From Bradyrhizobium sp. Ash2021 (GTDB lineage: Bacteria; Pseudomonadota; Alphaproteobacteria; Rhizobiales; Xanthobacteraceae), in assembly GCF_031202265.1 (NCBI RefSeq), contig NZ_CP100604.1, forward strand, positions 3,020,501-3,084,500: DNA of 64,000 nucleotides, written 5' to 3'. This document shows, one piece after another, positions 51,348-60,414 of the stretch. The position numbers and the translations under genes were made by a program. Under the pieces are notes generated by a model. That model was not told where the DNA came from, did not search any database, and saw only the letters and a program-made list of their open reading frames with translations. Each line of letters opens with the position of its first letter. Within the stretch, counting starts at the first letter, position 1.

Positions 51348-52493
51348 ATGAGACTCACTCTTTCGGTCATCAAGGCTGACATTGGTTCCGTCGGCGGGCA
51401 CACGAAACCGTCTGCACGCATGATGGCGACTGTCGAGGGCGAGGTCGCTAAAGCGATCGACAATGACCTCTTGATCGACGGTTTCGTCCGCCACACCGGC
51501 GACGACATTGCGATCATCATGACGCACACACGGGGCGAAGGCAGCTCCGAGGTACATCAATTCGCATGGAAAACGTTTCTCGCAGCCACATCGGTCGCGA
51601 AGGCTTCCGGGCTCTATGGCGCCGGCCAGGATCTTCTCGTCGACGCACCTTCCGGAAACGTTCGCGGTGCCGGCCCGGCCGTCGCCGAGCTCAGCTTCGA
51701 GCACAGCCTCTCGGGTGCGAGACCCGCGGAGTCCTTCATGGTGTTCGCCGCCGACAAATGCGGCCCCGGCGCCTACAACCTGCCGCTCTATCTGGCCTTT
51801 GCCGATCCGATGTATTGCGCCGGGCTGATGCTGCCCCCGATGATCAAGGGTTTCCGTTTCCATGTCATCGACATGGATAACACGGGTGGCGACAGCGTGA
51901 TCGAACTCGACGCGCCCGCGGACGGCTACCATATTGCGGCGCTGCTTCGCGACAACGAGCGCTTTGGCATTGACCGTATCGTTTCTCAAACATATGGCGA
52001 GGTCGCCGTCGCTGTTTCGGCGCAGCGCCTTCACTCGATCGCAGGCAAGTACACTGGCAAGGATGATCCGGTTGCGATCGTCAGAAACCAGGGGATTTTC
52101 CCGGCGCCCGAAGAAATCATCTCGCCGTTCGCCAAAGCGCACTTCGTGGGCGGCGATGCGCGCGGCTCGCACGTGATGCCGTTGATGCCGGTGCCACTTA
52201 ACACGCCGGTGACGGGTATGTACTGCCTGCCGATCGTTTCCTGCGCCGGCTTTTCGATCGACAAGGACGGAAAATTCTCGGAGTCGTATACCGATTTCTT
52301 CGACAACCTTGCGTGGGATGAGGTCCGTCAGCGCGCCCAGCGCAAGGCGATCGAGATGCGCAGCCAGGGCTGGTCCGGCGCCGCGATGCTGCCCTATTCC
52401 GAGCTGGAGTATGGCGGCTTCCGCGACACCGTATCCGCGCTTCTCAAGCGTTTTCGGCTGCGCGAGGAGCGCAAGCCGGAAGCGGCCGAGTAG
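51348..52493 (+). CDS. Fructose-1,6-bisphosphate aldolase/phosphatase (archaeal-type, FBP class V)
   Basis: A 381-aa bifunctional gluconeogenic enzyme. It has the family N-terminus (TLSVIKADIGSVGGH), metal-site D11, H18, D52 and D53, a DNTGGDSVIELD block, and the Schiff-base region GKYTGKDDP with Y235 and K238. It condenses triose phosphates to FBP and dephosphorylates it to F6P. This family is typical of archaea and deeply rooting bacteria, and is less common in proteobacteria. The start at 51348 is chosen since CGGAGG lies 7 nt before; ATG 51342 is too close. It is paired with an opposing phosphofructokinase upstream. Confidence 0.93.
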   Translation: MRLTLSVIKADIGSVGGHTKPSARMMATVEGEVAKAIDNDLLIDGFVRHTGDDIAIIMTHTRGEGSSEVHQFAWKTFLAATSVAKASGLYGAGQDLLVDAPSGNVRGAGPAVAELSFEHSLSGARPAESFMVFAADKCGPGAYNLPLYLAFADPMYCAGLMLPPMIKGFRFHVIDMDNTGGDSVIELDAPADGYHIAALLRDNERFGIDRIVSQTYGEVAVAVSAQRLHSIAGKYTGKDDPVAIVRNQGIFPAPEEIISPFAKAHFVGGDARGSHVMPLMPVPLNTPVTGMYCLPIVSCAGFSIDKDGKFSESYTDFFDNLAWDEVRQRAQRKAIEMRSQGWSGAAMLPYSELEYGGFRDTVSALLKRFRLREERKPEAAE

Positions 52494-52519
52494 AGAAACG
52501 CTGCGTACCGCGTGCCTGG

Positions 52520-54154
52520 CTACACGGTCGCCGTGGCGTGCTCGCGCGCGAACTTGCCGCCGGGGATCGCGGCGAGCAGCGCCTGCGTGTAGGGATGCTG
52601 CGGGTTGCCGAACACCTCGGCCGCCAGCCCTTGCTCCACCACGGCGCCATCCTTCATCACGGCGACGAGATCGCAGATTTGGGCGGCGACCCGGAGATCA
52701 TGGGTGATGAAGATGATGGACAGGCCGAGCCGCTGGCGCAACTCGGCCAGCAGTTTCAGCACCTGCGCCTGCACGGAAACGTCGAGCGCGGAGACCGGCT
52801 CGTCGGCGACCAGCACGTCCGGCTTGAGCGCGAGCGCCCGCGCCAGCCCGATGCGCTGGCGCTGGCCGCCGGAGAATTCGTGCGGAAAGCGGTCAGCCGA
52901 GGAGGGATTGAGGCCGACCAGCGCGAACAGCTCCTTGGCCTCGGCGATAGCTTCCGCCCGTGGCGTGCCGTGCACGATCGGTCCCTGCGCGACCAATTCG
53001 GCCGCCTTGCGGCGCGGATTGAGCGAGGCGAACGGGTCCTGAAACACCATCTGGATATGACGGGTTTCGCGGCGGACCTCCTCGCGGGTTAGTTTCGCCC
53101 AGTCCTTGCCGCCGAGCACGATCGATCCGGTCTCCGGATCGATCAGCCGGACGATGCAGCGCGCCAGCGTCGATTTGCCGGAGCCGGATTCGCCGACAAT
53201 GCCCAGCGTCGCGCCCTTCGGCAGGTTGAGCGATACGTCCTGGACCGCCGGCGTCACGCGCGCGCCGCGTCCCAAAAAGCCGCCGGTGCGATAGGTTTTT
53301 GAGACGCCCGATATGGTCAGAATGTTCTTGCCGGAAATGATGCGCGCTGGCGGCGCCTTCAGCGGCGGCACGGCGGCAATGAGCTGTTTGGTGTAGGGGT
53401 GCCGCGGATCGTTCAAGACCTGCGCCGCAGCACCTTGCTCCACGACCACGCCGTGTTGCATGACAACCACGCGGTCGGCGATCTCGGCGACGACGCCGAA
53501 ATCATGGGTGACGAACAGCACGGCGGTTTTCTTGCGCTGCTGCAGGTCGCGGATCAGCTTCAGGATTTGCGCCTGCGTGGTGACATCGAGCGCCGTCGTC
53601 GGCTCGTCGGCGATCAGCAGTTTCGGGTCGAGCGCCAGGGCCATCGCGATCATGGCGCGCTGGCGCTGGCCGCCGGACAGCTCATGCGGGTAGGCCTTTG
53701 CCGCGACTTTGGGGTCGGGGATGCGGACGTCTTCGAGCAGCGCCAGCACTTTGGCCGATATCTCGGCCTTCGCCAGCTTTGTATGGATCGAAAACATTTC
53801 GGCGATCTGATCGCCGATGGTGCGCAGCGGATTGAGCGCGGTCATCGGCTCCTGAAAGATCATGGCGATGCCGGCGCCGCGCACCTGGCGCATCTCGGCG
53901 ACGGAGGCGGCGCAGAGGTCGCGCCCTTCGAACACCATGCGGCCGCTGTCGATTCGAACCTCGTTCGGCAGCAACCGCATGATGGCGTTCGCCATCATCG
54001 ACTTGCCGGACCCGGACTCGCCGACCACGCACAGGATTTCGTTCGAGGCGATCGACAGCGACACGTCCGACAGCGCATGCGGCCGGTCTGCGCCCCTCGG
54101 CAGGCTCACGCCGAGATGCTCGAGCGAGAGGATGGCGTCGACGATCCCGCTCAT
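52520..54154 (-). CDS. Peptide-type ABC importer ATPase, DppD-DppF fusion
   Basis: A 544-aa protein with two complete ATPase domains. Domain 1 (about 1-260) has [22 protein letters not shown] and LLIADEPTT; domain 2 (about 280-540) has [22 protein letters not shown] and VLVADEPVS. Both end with the HPYTKQL/HPYTQAL segment of oligopeptide transporters. It therefore does the work of separate DppD and DppF. The ATG at 54154 overlaps the permease stop (ATGA); the upstream extension to 54538 is antiphase and not used. Convergent with the FBPA/P gene, 26 bp apart. Confidence 0.93.
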   Translation of the reverse strand: MSGIVDAILSLEHLGVSLPRGADRPHALSDVSLSIASNEILCVVGESGSGKSMMANAIMRLLPNEVRIDSGRMVFEGRDLCAASVAEMRQVRGAGIAMIFQEPMTALNPLRTIGDQIAEMFSIHTKLAKAEISAKVLALLEDVRIPDPKVAAKAYPHELSGGQRQRAMIAMALALDPKLLIADEPTTALDVTTQAQILKLIRDLQQRKKTAVLFVTHDFGVVAEIADRVVVMQHGVVVEQGAAAQVLNDPRHPYTKQLIAAVPPLKAPPARIISGKNILTISGVSKTYRTGGFLGRGARVTPAVQDVSLNLPKGATLGIVGESGSGKSTLARCIVRLIDPETGSIVLGGKDWAKLTREEVRRETRHIQMVFQDPFASLNPRRKAAELVAQGPIVHGTPRAEAIAEAKELFALVGLNPSSADRFPHEFSGGQRQRIGLARALALKPDVLVADEPVSALDVSVQAQVLKLLAELRQRLGLSIIFITHDLRVAAQICDLVAVMKDGAVVEQGLAAEVFGNPQHPYTQALLAAIPGGKFAREHATATV

Positions 54155-54981
54155 CGGCTCTTCAGCCTCGGATTGAGCGCATCGTTGAGGCCCTGTCCGA
54201 CCAGCGACACCGCGAGCACGGTGACAAGGATTGCTATGCCGGGGACCGCCGAGACGTACCATTGCACCCGCAGGACGTCGCGGCCAAGCCCGATCAGATT
54301 GCCCCAGGAGGCGACGTTGGGATCCGACAGCCGAAGGAACGCCAGCGCGCTTTCGAGCAGGATCGCGACCGCCATCACCACGCTGGCGTAGACGATGACC
54401 GGCGGCATCGCATTGGGCAGGATCTCGCCGAGGATCAGCTGAAGGTCCTTCATGCCGAGCGTCCGTCCGGCCTGGACGAATTCGCGGTTGCGCAGCGACA
54501 AAAATTCGGCGCGGGTCAGCCGCGCCGGCGCCGGCCACGACACCACGCCGACCGCAATCGTGACGGTGGTCAGCGTCGAGCCGAACACGGCGACCAGCAC
54601 CAGCAGCAGCACGAAATTGGGCAAGGTCTGGAACGCCTCGGTGATCCGCATCAGCACGTTGTCGACCCAGCCGCCATAGTAACCGGCGAAGGCGCCGACG
54701 AGGATGCCGATCAGGATCGCGATCGCGGTGGCGACGCCGCCGATCAACAGCGAGATTCGCGCGCCGTAGAAAATCTGGGCGGCGATATCGCGGCCCGAAT
54801 TATCGGTGCCGAGCAGGAAGCGCGGATTGGAGAACGGCCAGATCAGGGGACGTCCGGCCAGCGCCAGCGGATCGCGCGGATAGAGGAAGCTGGCGCTGGC
54901 GGCCATCGCGACCACGACCAGCAACAGGATCAGGCCTGCGACCGCGGCGGGACTGCGAAAATAGCGTTTCAGCGCGTCCAT
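54151..54981 (-). CDS. Peptide-type ABC importer permease (DppC-like)
   Basis: A 276-aa permease with about six spans. DppC landmarks are FLLGTDNSGRDIAAQIFYGARISL, the EAA loop EFVQAGRTLGMKDLQLILGEILPN and LESALAFLRLSDPNVASWGN. The ATG at 54981 lies 4 bp after the DppB stop. A longer frame to 55104 lies within dppB and is rejected. Confidence 0.93.
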   Translation of the reverse strand: MDALKRYFRSPAAVAGLILLLVVVAMAASASFLYPRDPLALAGRPLIWPFSNPRFLLGTDNSGRDIAAQIFYGARISLLIGGVATAIAILIGILVGAFAGYYGGWVDNVLMRITEAFQTLPNFVLLLVLVAVFGSTLTTVTIAVGVVSWPAPARLTRAEFLSLRNREFVQAGRTLGMKDLQLILGEILPNAMPPVIVYASVVMAVAILLESALAFLRLSDPNVASWGNLIGLGRDVLRVQWYVSAVPGIAILVTVLAVSLVGQGLNDALNPRLKSR

Positions 54982-54985
54982 GCGT

Positions 54986-55963
54986 TTAGCCCCCGGCCGC
55001 GATGCGCGGATCGAGCCGCGCATAAAGGAGGTCGACGACGAAGTTGACCACGATGACGAGCAGGGCGGAGACGAACACGATTCCGAGCAGCGTATTGAGG
55101 TCACGCTGCACTACGGATTCGTAGGCCAGCCGCCCAAGGCCGGGCAGCGAGAACACGCTTTCGACCACGACGGAGCCGCCCAGCATGGTGCCGGCCTGCA
55201 GGCCGATCAGCGTCACCATCGGCAACAGCGCGTTGCGCAGGACATGGCGGGTCACCACGCGGGTCTCGTCGAGGCCCTTGGCGCGCGCGGTCCTGACATA
55301 ATCGAGGTTGAGGACTTCCAGCATCGAGGCGCGCATGATGCGCAGATAGATGGCGAGGAAGATCAGCCCAAGCGTCAGCGTCGGCAGCACCAGGTGTTTT
55401 GCGATGTCGATGACGCCCCAGATGCCCGCTTGCGCGGTTCCGATATCCTGAAACCCGCCGGCCGGCAGCCACTGAAGATAGATCGAGAACACCACGATCG
55501 CCATCAATCCGAACCAGAACGACGGGGTCGCGTAGAAGATCAGTCCGAGCGTCGAGATCAGCGTGTCCGGCCAGCGGTTGACGCCGCGGGCGGCGATCAC
55601 GCCGAACAGCAGGCCGAAGAAGAACGCAAAGGACAGCGAGGCGGTCATCAATAGAATGGTCGGCGGCAGCCGTTCCAGGATCACGGTCGCGACTGGCTTG
55701 CCGTAGATCGAGGAGAAGCCGAGATCGAGGCGGATCAGTCGCCACAGATAATTGCCGAGCTGCACGGGGACTGAGAGATCGAGGCCGTAGAACTTGCGCA
55801 GCTCGCGCGCGGTCGCGGCATCGCCGCCGCCCATCTGCGCCATCAGCGCGTCGACGGTGTCGCCCGGCGCCAGTTGCAACAGCAAAAACACGCCGATCAG
55901 GATCAGAATGAGTGTTGGAATCGAGGCGGCAAGACGCCGCCCCGCAAGGCCAAGGATGCGCAT
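54986..55963 (-). CDS. Peptide-type ABC importer permease (DppB-like)
   Basis: A 325-aa permease with an N-terminal span, a periplasmic loop starting LAPGDTVDALMAQMGG, and five later spans. The EAA loop is DYVRTARAKGLDETRVVTRHVLRNAL and the VVESVFSLPGLGRLAYESV segment is diagnostic of DppB/NikB-type subunits. It lies 24 bp downstream of the binding-protein gene in the same operon. Confidence 0.93.
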   Translation of the reverse strand: MRILGLAGRRLAASIPTLILILIGVFLLLQLAPGDTVDALMAQMGGGDAATARELRKFYGLDLSVPVQLGNYLWRLIRLDLGFSSIYGKPVATVILERLPPTILLMTASLSFAFFFGLLFGVIAARGVNRWPDTLISTLGLIFYATPSFWFGLMAIVVFSIYLQWLPAGGFQDIGTAQAGIWGVIDIAKHLVLPTLTLGLIFLAIYLRIMRASMLEVLNLDYVRTARAKGLDETRVVTRHVLRNALLPMVTLIGLQAGTMLGGSVVVESVFSLPGLGRLAYESVVQRDLNTLLGIVFVSALLVIVVNFVVDLLYARLDPRIAAGG

Positions 55964-55987
55964 GGGCAGATACTGACGGACTTCGCG

Positions 55988-57604
55988 TCAGGCGGAAAGC
56001 CAAAGATCGTGCCAGCTTGCCGAGCCCCAGCGCGGGGTGTTGGAGTGGTTGCGCGCCTTGGCCGATATCACCGTGACGAAAATCTGCTCGATCGGCATCC
56101 AGACCGGCAGTTCCGTATTCACCTCCTTGACGAACTCGGCATAGAGCGCCTTGCGCTTGGCCGGGTCGATCTCGGTGGCGGCATCATCAATGGTCTTGTC
56201 GACGGTGGCATCCTGCCAGTCCCATTGGTTGGTCCAGGGCGCGCCCTTGGGCTGGCCCGAGCGGTACCAGACCGTGGTCGAGACCGCAGGGTCGTTGCGG
56301 TATTGATGCCAGCCGGTGGCGAGGTCGAAGGCGTGCTCGTCATAGACCTGTTTGAGGAAGCCGCCGCCGTCATTGCGCACGATATCGACGGTGATGCCGA
56401 CTTCGCCAAGGGATTGCTGAATGAAGGTCGACCACAGCGAGATATCCTCGCCCCACGGCGCCGGCAGCAGTTTTAACGAGAAGCGCGTGCCGCCTGCGCC
56501 GGCCTTGAAGCCGGCCTCGTCGAGTAGCGCTGTGGCCTTGGCCTTGTCATAGGGATACTGCGGCGTGTTGGCGCCGGGATAGAAATCGGTCGAGGTCGAG
56601 GGAATCGGCCCGGTGCCGAGCCTGGCAAAGTCGCCGAGGAAATTGTCGATGAAGAACGGCACATTGATTGCGTGCGCGATGGCGCGGCGGACGCGAATAT
56701 CCGACAGCTCCTTGCGGCGGAAATTGAACTCGATGGTGTTGGTGCGTGCGTTGCCTTCATTGCCCTTGGTCGAGACGATGAAGCGCTTGTCTTTGGACAG
56801 CCGCGCCATATCCGAGATCGTCAGGCCCGAGAACGGGCTGTAATGCAATTCGCCGGCTTCCATTTGCGCCGCGGCCGCGGCGCGGTCGGTGATCACGCGC
56901 CAGACGATGCGGTCGAGATAGGGCGCATTGGGGCGCCAGTAGTCCGGATTGCGATCGGCGATGATGTATTGCCCGCGCTCGTACTTGACGAATTTGAACG
57001 GGCCGGTGCCGACCGGGGCCAGGTTGGTCGGGTTCTGGCGGATATCGCCGCTCTCGTAGAGGTGCTTTGCCGAGATGTAGCCGAGGTCGGGCAGCGCGCG
57101 CAGCAAGAGGTTGAGCGGCATCGCCCGCTCGTAGTGGAAGACCGCGGTCTGCGGATCCGGTGTGTCGACTGCGGTTAGGAAAAGCTGCAGCGTCGAGCCG
57201 TAATTCAGAATCTTCTTCCACATATTCATGGCGGTGAATTCGACGTCGGCCGAGGTGAACGGCTTGCCGTCGTGCCAGGTGACGCCCTTGCGCAGCTTGA
57301 AGGTGACGGTCTTGCCGTCGGGGGCGGCTTCCCAGCTCTCGGCGAGCACGCCGACCGGCTGGCCGCTGGCATCGAGGTCGACCAGATTCTCCTGGATCTT
57401 GCCGCCGATGATGTAGACGCCGGTGGAAGCCTGAATGCTGGGATTGAGCTGGCGCTGCTCGGCGCCGTAATGGACGTTGAACACGCCGCCCTTGCGCGGT
57501 GTTTCCTGTGCAAAAGCCCGCATCGGATTGATGACATTCGCCGCGATCGCGGCCGATGTCAGCAGCGCGGTTCGGCGGTTGATTTCGAGGCGGGTCAAGT
57601 CCAT
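55988..57604 (-). CDS. Peptide-type ABC transporter substrate-binding protein (SBP family 5)
   Basis: A 538-aa periplasmic binding protein with a Tat-like signal (EINRRTALLTSAAIA, ending AFAQE). Family features include LAESWEAAPDGKTVTFKLRKGVTWHDGKPF, the motif that fits most family-5 binding proteins, and VGTGPFKFVKYERG. Its ligand could be a peptide, opine or other small solute. First gene of an operon of binding protein, DppB, DppC and fused ATPase. Confidence 0.93.
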   Translation of the reverse strand: MDLTRLEINRRTALLTSAAIAANVINPMRAFAQETPRKGGVFNVHYGAEQRQLNPSIQASTGVYIIGGKIQENLVDLDASGQPVGVLAESWEAAPDGKTVTFKLRKGVTWHDGKPFTSADVEFTAMNMWKKILNYGSTLQLFLTAVDTPDPQTAVFHYERAMPLNLLLRALPDLGYISAKHLYESGDIRQNPTNLAPVGTGPFKFVKYERGQYIIADRNPDYWRPNAPYLDRIVWRVITDRAAAAAQMEAGELHYSPFSGLTISDMARLSKDKRFIVSTKGNEGNARTNTIEFNFRRKELSDIRVRRAIAHAINVPFFIDNFLGDFARLGTGPIPSTSTDFYPGANTPQYPYDKAKATALLDEAGFKAGAGGTRFSLKLLPAPWGEDISLWSTFIQQSLGEVGITVDIVRNDGGGFLKQVYDEHAFDLATGWHQYRNDPAVSTTVWYRSGQPKGAPWTNQWDWQDATVDKTIDDAATEIDPAKRKALYAEFVKEVNTELPVWMPIEQIFVTVISAKARNHSNTPRWGSASWHDLWLSA

Positions 57605-57928
57605 TCGGCGGTCTCCGGGGGCGCATCGGGTGGTGAGCCACCTCTGCGGCGGCAGCTGGCTCCGATGTTACGATGGAAGGTGAGCCAGAGTCATTTTCTA
57701 ATGATGTTCTGATTCGGAAAGATCATTCCTGAAACGCGCCGCAGACGATTCTTGCCGCCCGAAACCTCTTGAAATAGAGCCTCCGCCACGTCCGGCAGGC
57801 CAGAAAACGCCTAGAACTGCAGGAAATAGCGCCTTTCGCGGCGATATAGCTGTGCAGAATGTCGAAAAGCCTGTTTTTTTAGCCAGTTTCCGCCATAACG
57901 TGCTCATTCCAGAATCAATGGAGCAAAC
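57605..57928. other. Divergent promoter region between peptide importer and HU
   Basis: 324 bp without a gene. Both flanking genes are transcribed away from it, so it should contain two promoters. The stretch before the HU start is comparatively AT-rich. No sigma-54 site, dyad or riboswitch was recognised. Confidence 0.55.
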
Positions 57929-58228
57929 ATGGCTACCCAAATGTCGAAGTCGCAGTTGATCGAAAAGATCGCGACCACCACCGAAGTTTCCAAGAAAGAG
58001 GTCAAGGGCGTGATGGAAGCGCTCGTCGACGTCGGTCACAAGGAGCTGAAGAAGAACGGGGTGTTCCTCGTTCCCGGCTTCGCGAAGTTCGTTGTGGTCA
58101 AGAAACCCGCGACCAAGGCCCGCAAGGGAACCAACCCCTTCACGGGCGAAGAGATGATGTTCAAGGCCAAGCCGGCCCGGAAGATCGTCAGGGCACGGCC
58201 GGTCAAGGCTGCCAAGGACGCGGTTTAA
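57929..58228 (+). CDS. HU family DNA-binding protein
   Basis: A 99-aa nucleoid protein. The N-terminal helices (QLIEKIATTTEVSKKEVKGVMEAL) and the VFLVPGFAKFVVVKKPATKARKGTNPFTGEE beta-arm region match HU; here the arm motif reads RKGTNPFTGE in place of the usual RxGRNPxTGE, and the tail is Lys/Arg/Ala-rich. It binds DNA as a dimer without strong sequence preference. It is monocistronic, with a strong terminator just after the stop. Confidence 0.93.
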   Translation: MATQMSKSQLIEKIATTTEVSKKEVKGVMEALVDVGHKELKKNGVFLVPGFAKFVVVKKPATKARKGTNPFTGEEMMFKAKPARKIVRARPVKAAKDAV

Positions 58229-58233
58229 AAAAG

Positions 58234-58261
58234 AAAAGGCCTCCGGTGACGGAGGCCTTTT
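58234..58261 (+). terminator. Rho-independent terminator after HU gene
   Basis: A perfect 12-bp stem (58234-58245 with 58250-58261) and a GTGA tetraloop, followed by GCTTTTGG. It lies 6 bp after the stop codon. Confidence 0.9.
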
Positions 58262-58314
58262 GCTTTTGGGACCTGCTGGCGACGCCTTGCCAGAGCGGGC
58301 TTCGCTGGACCGGC

Positions 58315-58447
58315 TCCCTCGCCCCGCTTGCGGGGAGAGGGTTGGGGTGAGGGGGACTCTCCACAGACTCGCTCGCGGTGAGTCCCCCTCACCCGAAATT
58401 CAAGCTGCGCTTGAATTTCGACCTCTCCCCGCAAGCGGGGCGAGGTG
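58315..58447. repeat. Palindromic interspersed repeat, family B, copy 3
   Basis: CTCCCTCGCCCCGCTTGCGG and GGGTGAGGGG pair with CCCCTCACCC and GCAAGCGGGGCGAGG; the inner hairpin is AATTCAAGC/GCTTGAATT (about 58398-58420), different from the GATC cores of the other copies. The outer arms are conserved while the core varies. Confidence 0.87.
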
Positions 58448-58480
58448 GTCTGGGGCTGCGCCCACCTACATAACCGCGGG

Positions 58481-59260
58481 CTACACCACCGGTGAACGGC
58501 CGCCGTCGACATTGATGGCGGTGCCGGTGATATACGAGCCCTGCTCCGAGGCGAGGAAGCAGGCGAGGTTGGCGAACTCCTCTGCGGTCCCCATCCGGCC
58601 GAGCGGAACGCCCTTGGCCAGATCGTGGGTAAAGGCGTCGAAATCCGTGTCCGGTGCCCTTTGGGCGTGCCGCTTGACCCATTGATCGCTGACGATCAGG
58701 CCGACCAGCATCGCATTGACCAGGATGTTGTGCGCGCCGCCTTCGTTGGCCATCGCCTTGGTCAGCGCCATGCCGGCCGCGCGCGAAACCGAGGTCGGCG
58801 TCGATGCGGCGGCAGGCGCCTTGGCGCCGATGTTCAGCACATTGATGATGCGGCCCCATTTGCGCCCCTTCATGCCCGGCCAGACCAGCCGGCTGAAGCG
58901 GATCGCGGCGAACAGTTTCAGGTCAAGGTCTTCCTGCCACATTTCGTCGGTGACGGACTCGAACGCCATTGCGCGCGACGTCCCCGCATTGTTGACGAGG
59001 ACATCGATCTTGCCGAGATCGGCTGTGATCTTCTCATAGGTCTTCGAAATGTCCGCCGCCTTGGAAACGTCGCAGGCGTAGTCGCGGACCTCGAGGCCGT
59101 CCCTGGCGAGCCGCTCCCGCGCGGCCTTCAGATCCGCTGCGCCGCGCGCCAGGATCGCGACCCTGGCGCCGGATTCGGCAAATCGTCGCGCGACCGCGAT
59201 GCCGATCCCCTTGCTGCCGCCGGTGACGACGGCAACACGGTCTTTCATGGTTATGTTCAT
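58481..59260 (-). CDS. SDR-fold oxidoreductase with atypical active site
   Basis: A 259-aa short-chain dehydrogenase-fold protein. The cofactor loop TGGSKGIG, NNAG and the C-terminal YITGTAINVDGG are normal. At the expected YxxxK position, alignment with the other SDR at 5767-6525 places TSVSR, so catalytic Tyr and Lys appear replaced by Thr and Arg, and the catalytic Ser region is also altered (INVLNIGAKAP). It may have an alternative mechanism or be a non-catalytic/binding homologue. The ATG at 59260 follows GGAGAG. It is divergent from the CmcJ-like gene. Confidence 0.87.
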   Translation of the reverse strand: MNITMKDRVAVVTGGSKGIGIAVARRFAESGARVAILARGAADLKAARERLARDGLEVRDYACDVSKAADISKTYEKITADLGKIDVLVNNAGTSRAMAFESVTDEMWQEDLDLKLFAAIRFSRLVWPGMKGRKWGRIINVLNIGAKAPAAASTPTSVSRAAGMALTKAMANEGGAHNILVNAMLVGLIVSDQWVKRHAQRAPDTDFDAFTHDLAKGVPLGRMGTAEEFANLACFLASEQGSYITGTAINVDGGRSPVV

Positions 59261-59487
59261 GGTTTCTCTCCCTGGCGGATTTATTGTTGCCGCGCATCGC
59301 CCGAGCGTCAATGTCGGCGGATTTGCCTTGCCAGAACAACCACGCGGCCCGGGCGACGCAGACGACACGAATGTTCTCCGGTTTGCACCCTCCGAAATCG
59401 CAACGTTGCTATTTGCGGGGCGGCCTTGCGGGGAGCGCTGGCGCCGCCAAGATCAAAACAACAAACAATGGAGTCCGGGAGACCACC

Positions 59488-60333
59488 ATGGGCCTTCAAC
59501 AAACTAGCATCGAGTCGCTTCCGTTCGTCACCGCCGAGCTCAACTACCTGGCGCCGACGCCGGGAAAGCCGCGAACCTACGCGTTCGATCCGCCGCCGGG
59601 CGAGCCCAAGACCACCGCGCTGCCCGAACCTCACAACGTCCCGGTCTTCGATGCGCGGCTGATCGCCGATACCCTTTCGCTCGACCGCGAGGGTTTTGCC
59701 CTGGTCAAACACCCGACCATCGTGCGGAATTTCTACGACGATAAGGAGGTGAGGAGCGTCTACTATCCCGCCGCCGAGGCCTTCCTCCGGGCCACCTTGA
59801 AGGCCGATCGCGTCGTCATCTTCGACCACACCGTGCGCAAGCGGGTGGAAGGTGCCGCCGATATTCGCGGCGCCGGTCCGCGGCAGCCGGCCACCCGCGT
59901 CCATGTCGACCAGACCGATGTATCGGGGGCCAACCGCGTGCGCGAGCATTTGCCCGATGAGGCCGATGAGCTTCTAAAGGGACGGGTACAGGTCATCAAT
60001 CTGTGGCGGCCGATCCGGGGGCCGTTGCGCGACGCGCCGCTGGCGATGTGCGACGGGCAGACGGTTGAGCCCGGCGATCTCGTCGCCTCCGACCTGATCT
60101 ATCCAAACCGCAGCGGCGAAACCTATTCGGTCAAATACAATCCCGACCATCGCTGGTTCTACGTTCCGCAGATGACCGCCGACGAGGCGCTGCTGCTGAA
60201 GTGTTACGATTCAGCAACCGATGGCCGTACCCGGTTCGCGCCGCATACCGCCTTCGTCGATCCGACCACGCCGGCGGACGCGCCGCCGCGCGAGAGCATC
60301 GAGCTGCGGACGCTGGTGTTCCACAAGCAGTGA
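59488..60333 (+). CDS. CmcJ/NvfI-family oxygenase (2-oxoglutarate/Fe-type fold)
   Basis: A 281-aa protein with the features I associate with the CmcJ/NvfI oxidoreductase family: VHVDQT (HxD of the metal facial triad, about residue 140), NLWRPI, AMCD, and a distal FAPHTAF (third ligand His, about 257). Fungal and bacterial relatives hydroxylate or rearrange small natural products. An N-terminal variable region precedes the core. GGGAG lies 7 nt before the ATG. It is followed 81 bp later by an MFS transporter. Substrate unknown. Confidence 0.8.
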   Translation: MGLQQTSIESLPFVTAELNYLAPTPGKPRTYAFDPPPGEPKTTALPEPHNVPVFDARLIADTLSLDREGFALVKHPTIVRNFYDDKEVRSVYYPAAEAFLRATLKADRVVIFDHTVRKRVEGAADIRGAGPRQPATRVHVDQTDVSGANRVREHLPDEADELLKGRVQVINLWRPIRGPLRDAPLAMCDGQTVEPGDLVASDLIYPNRSGETYSVKYNPDHRWFYVPQMTADEALLLKCYDSATDGRTRFAPHTAFVDPTTPADAPPRESIELRTLVFHKQ

Positions 60334-60414
60334 TCGCGTGGCGGCAGGCGATTGGCGTCTGCCGCTTATTGGTGATACGCCGCGTCTCAAGATTTTTTTG
60401 GGACGAGACGGTTC

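Noticed and set aside
54155..54538. Upstream extension of the fused peptide-importer ATPase
   Set aside because: It overlaps the DppC-like gene in another frame, is Arg/Ala-rich and has no domain similarity. The ATG at 54154 overlaps the permease stop as normal for the operon.
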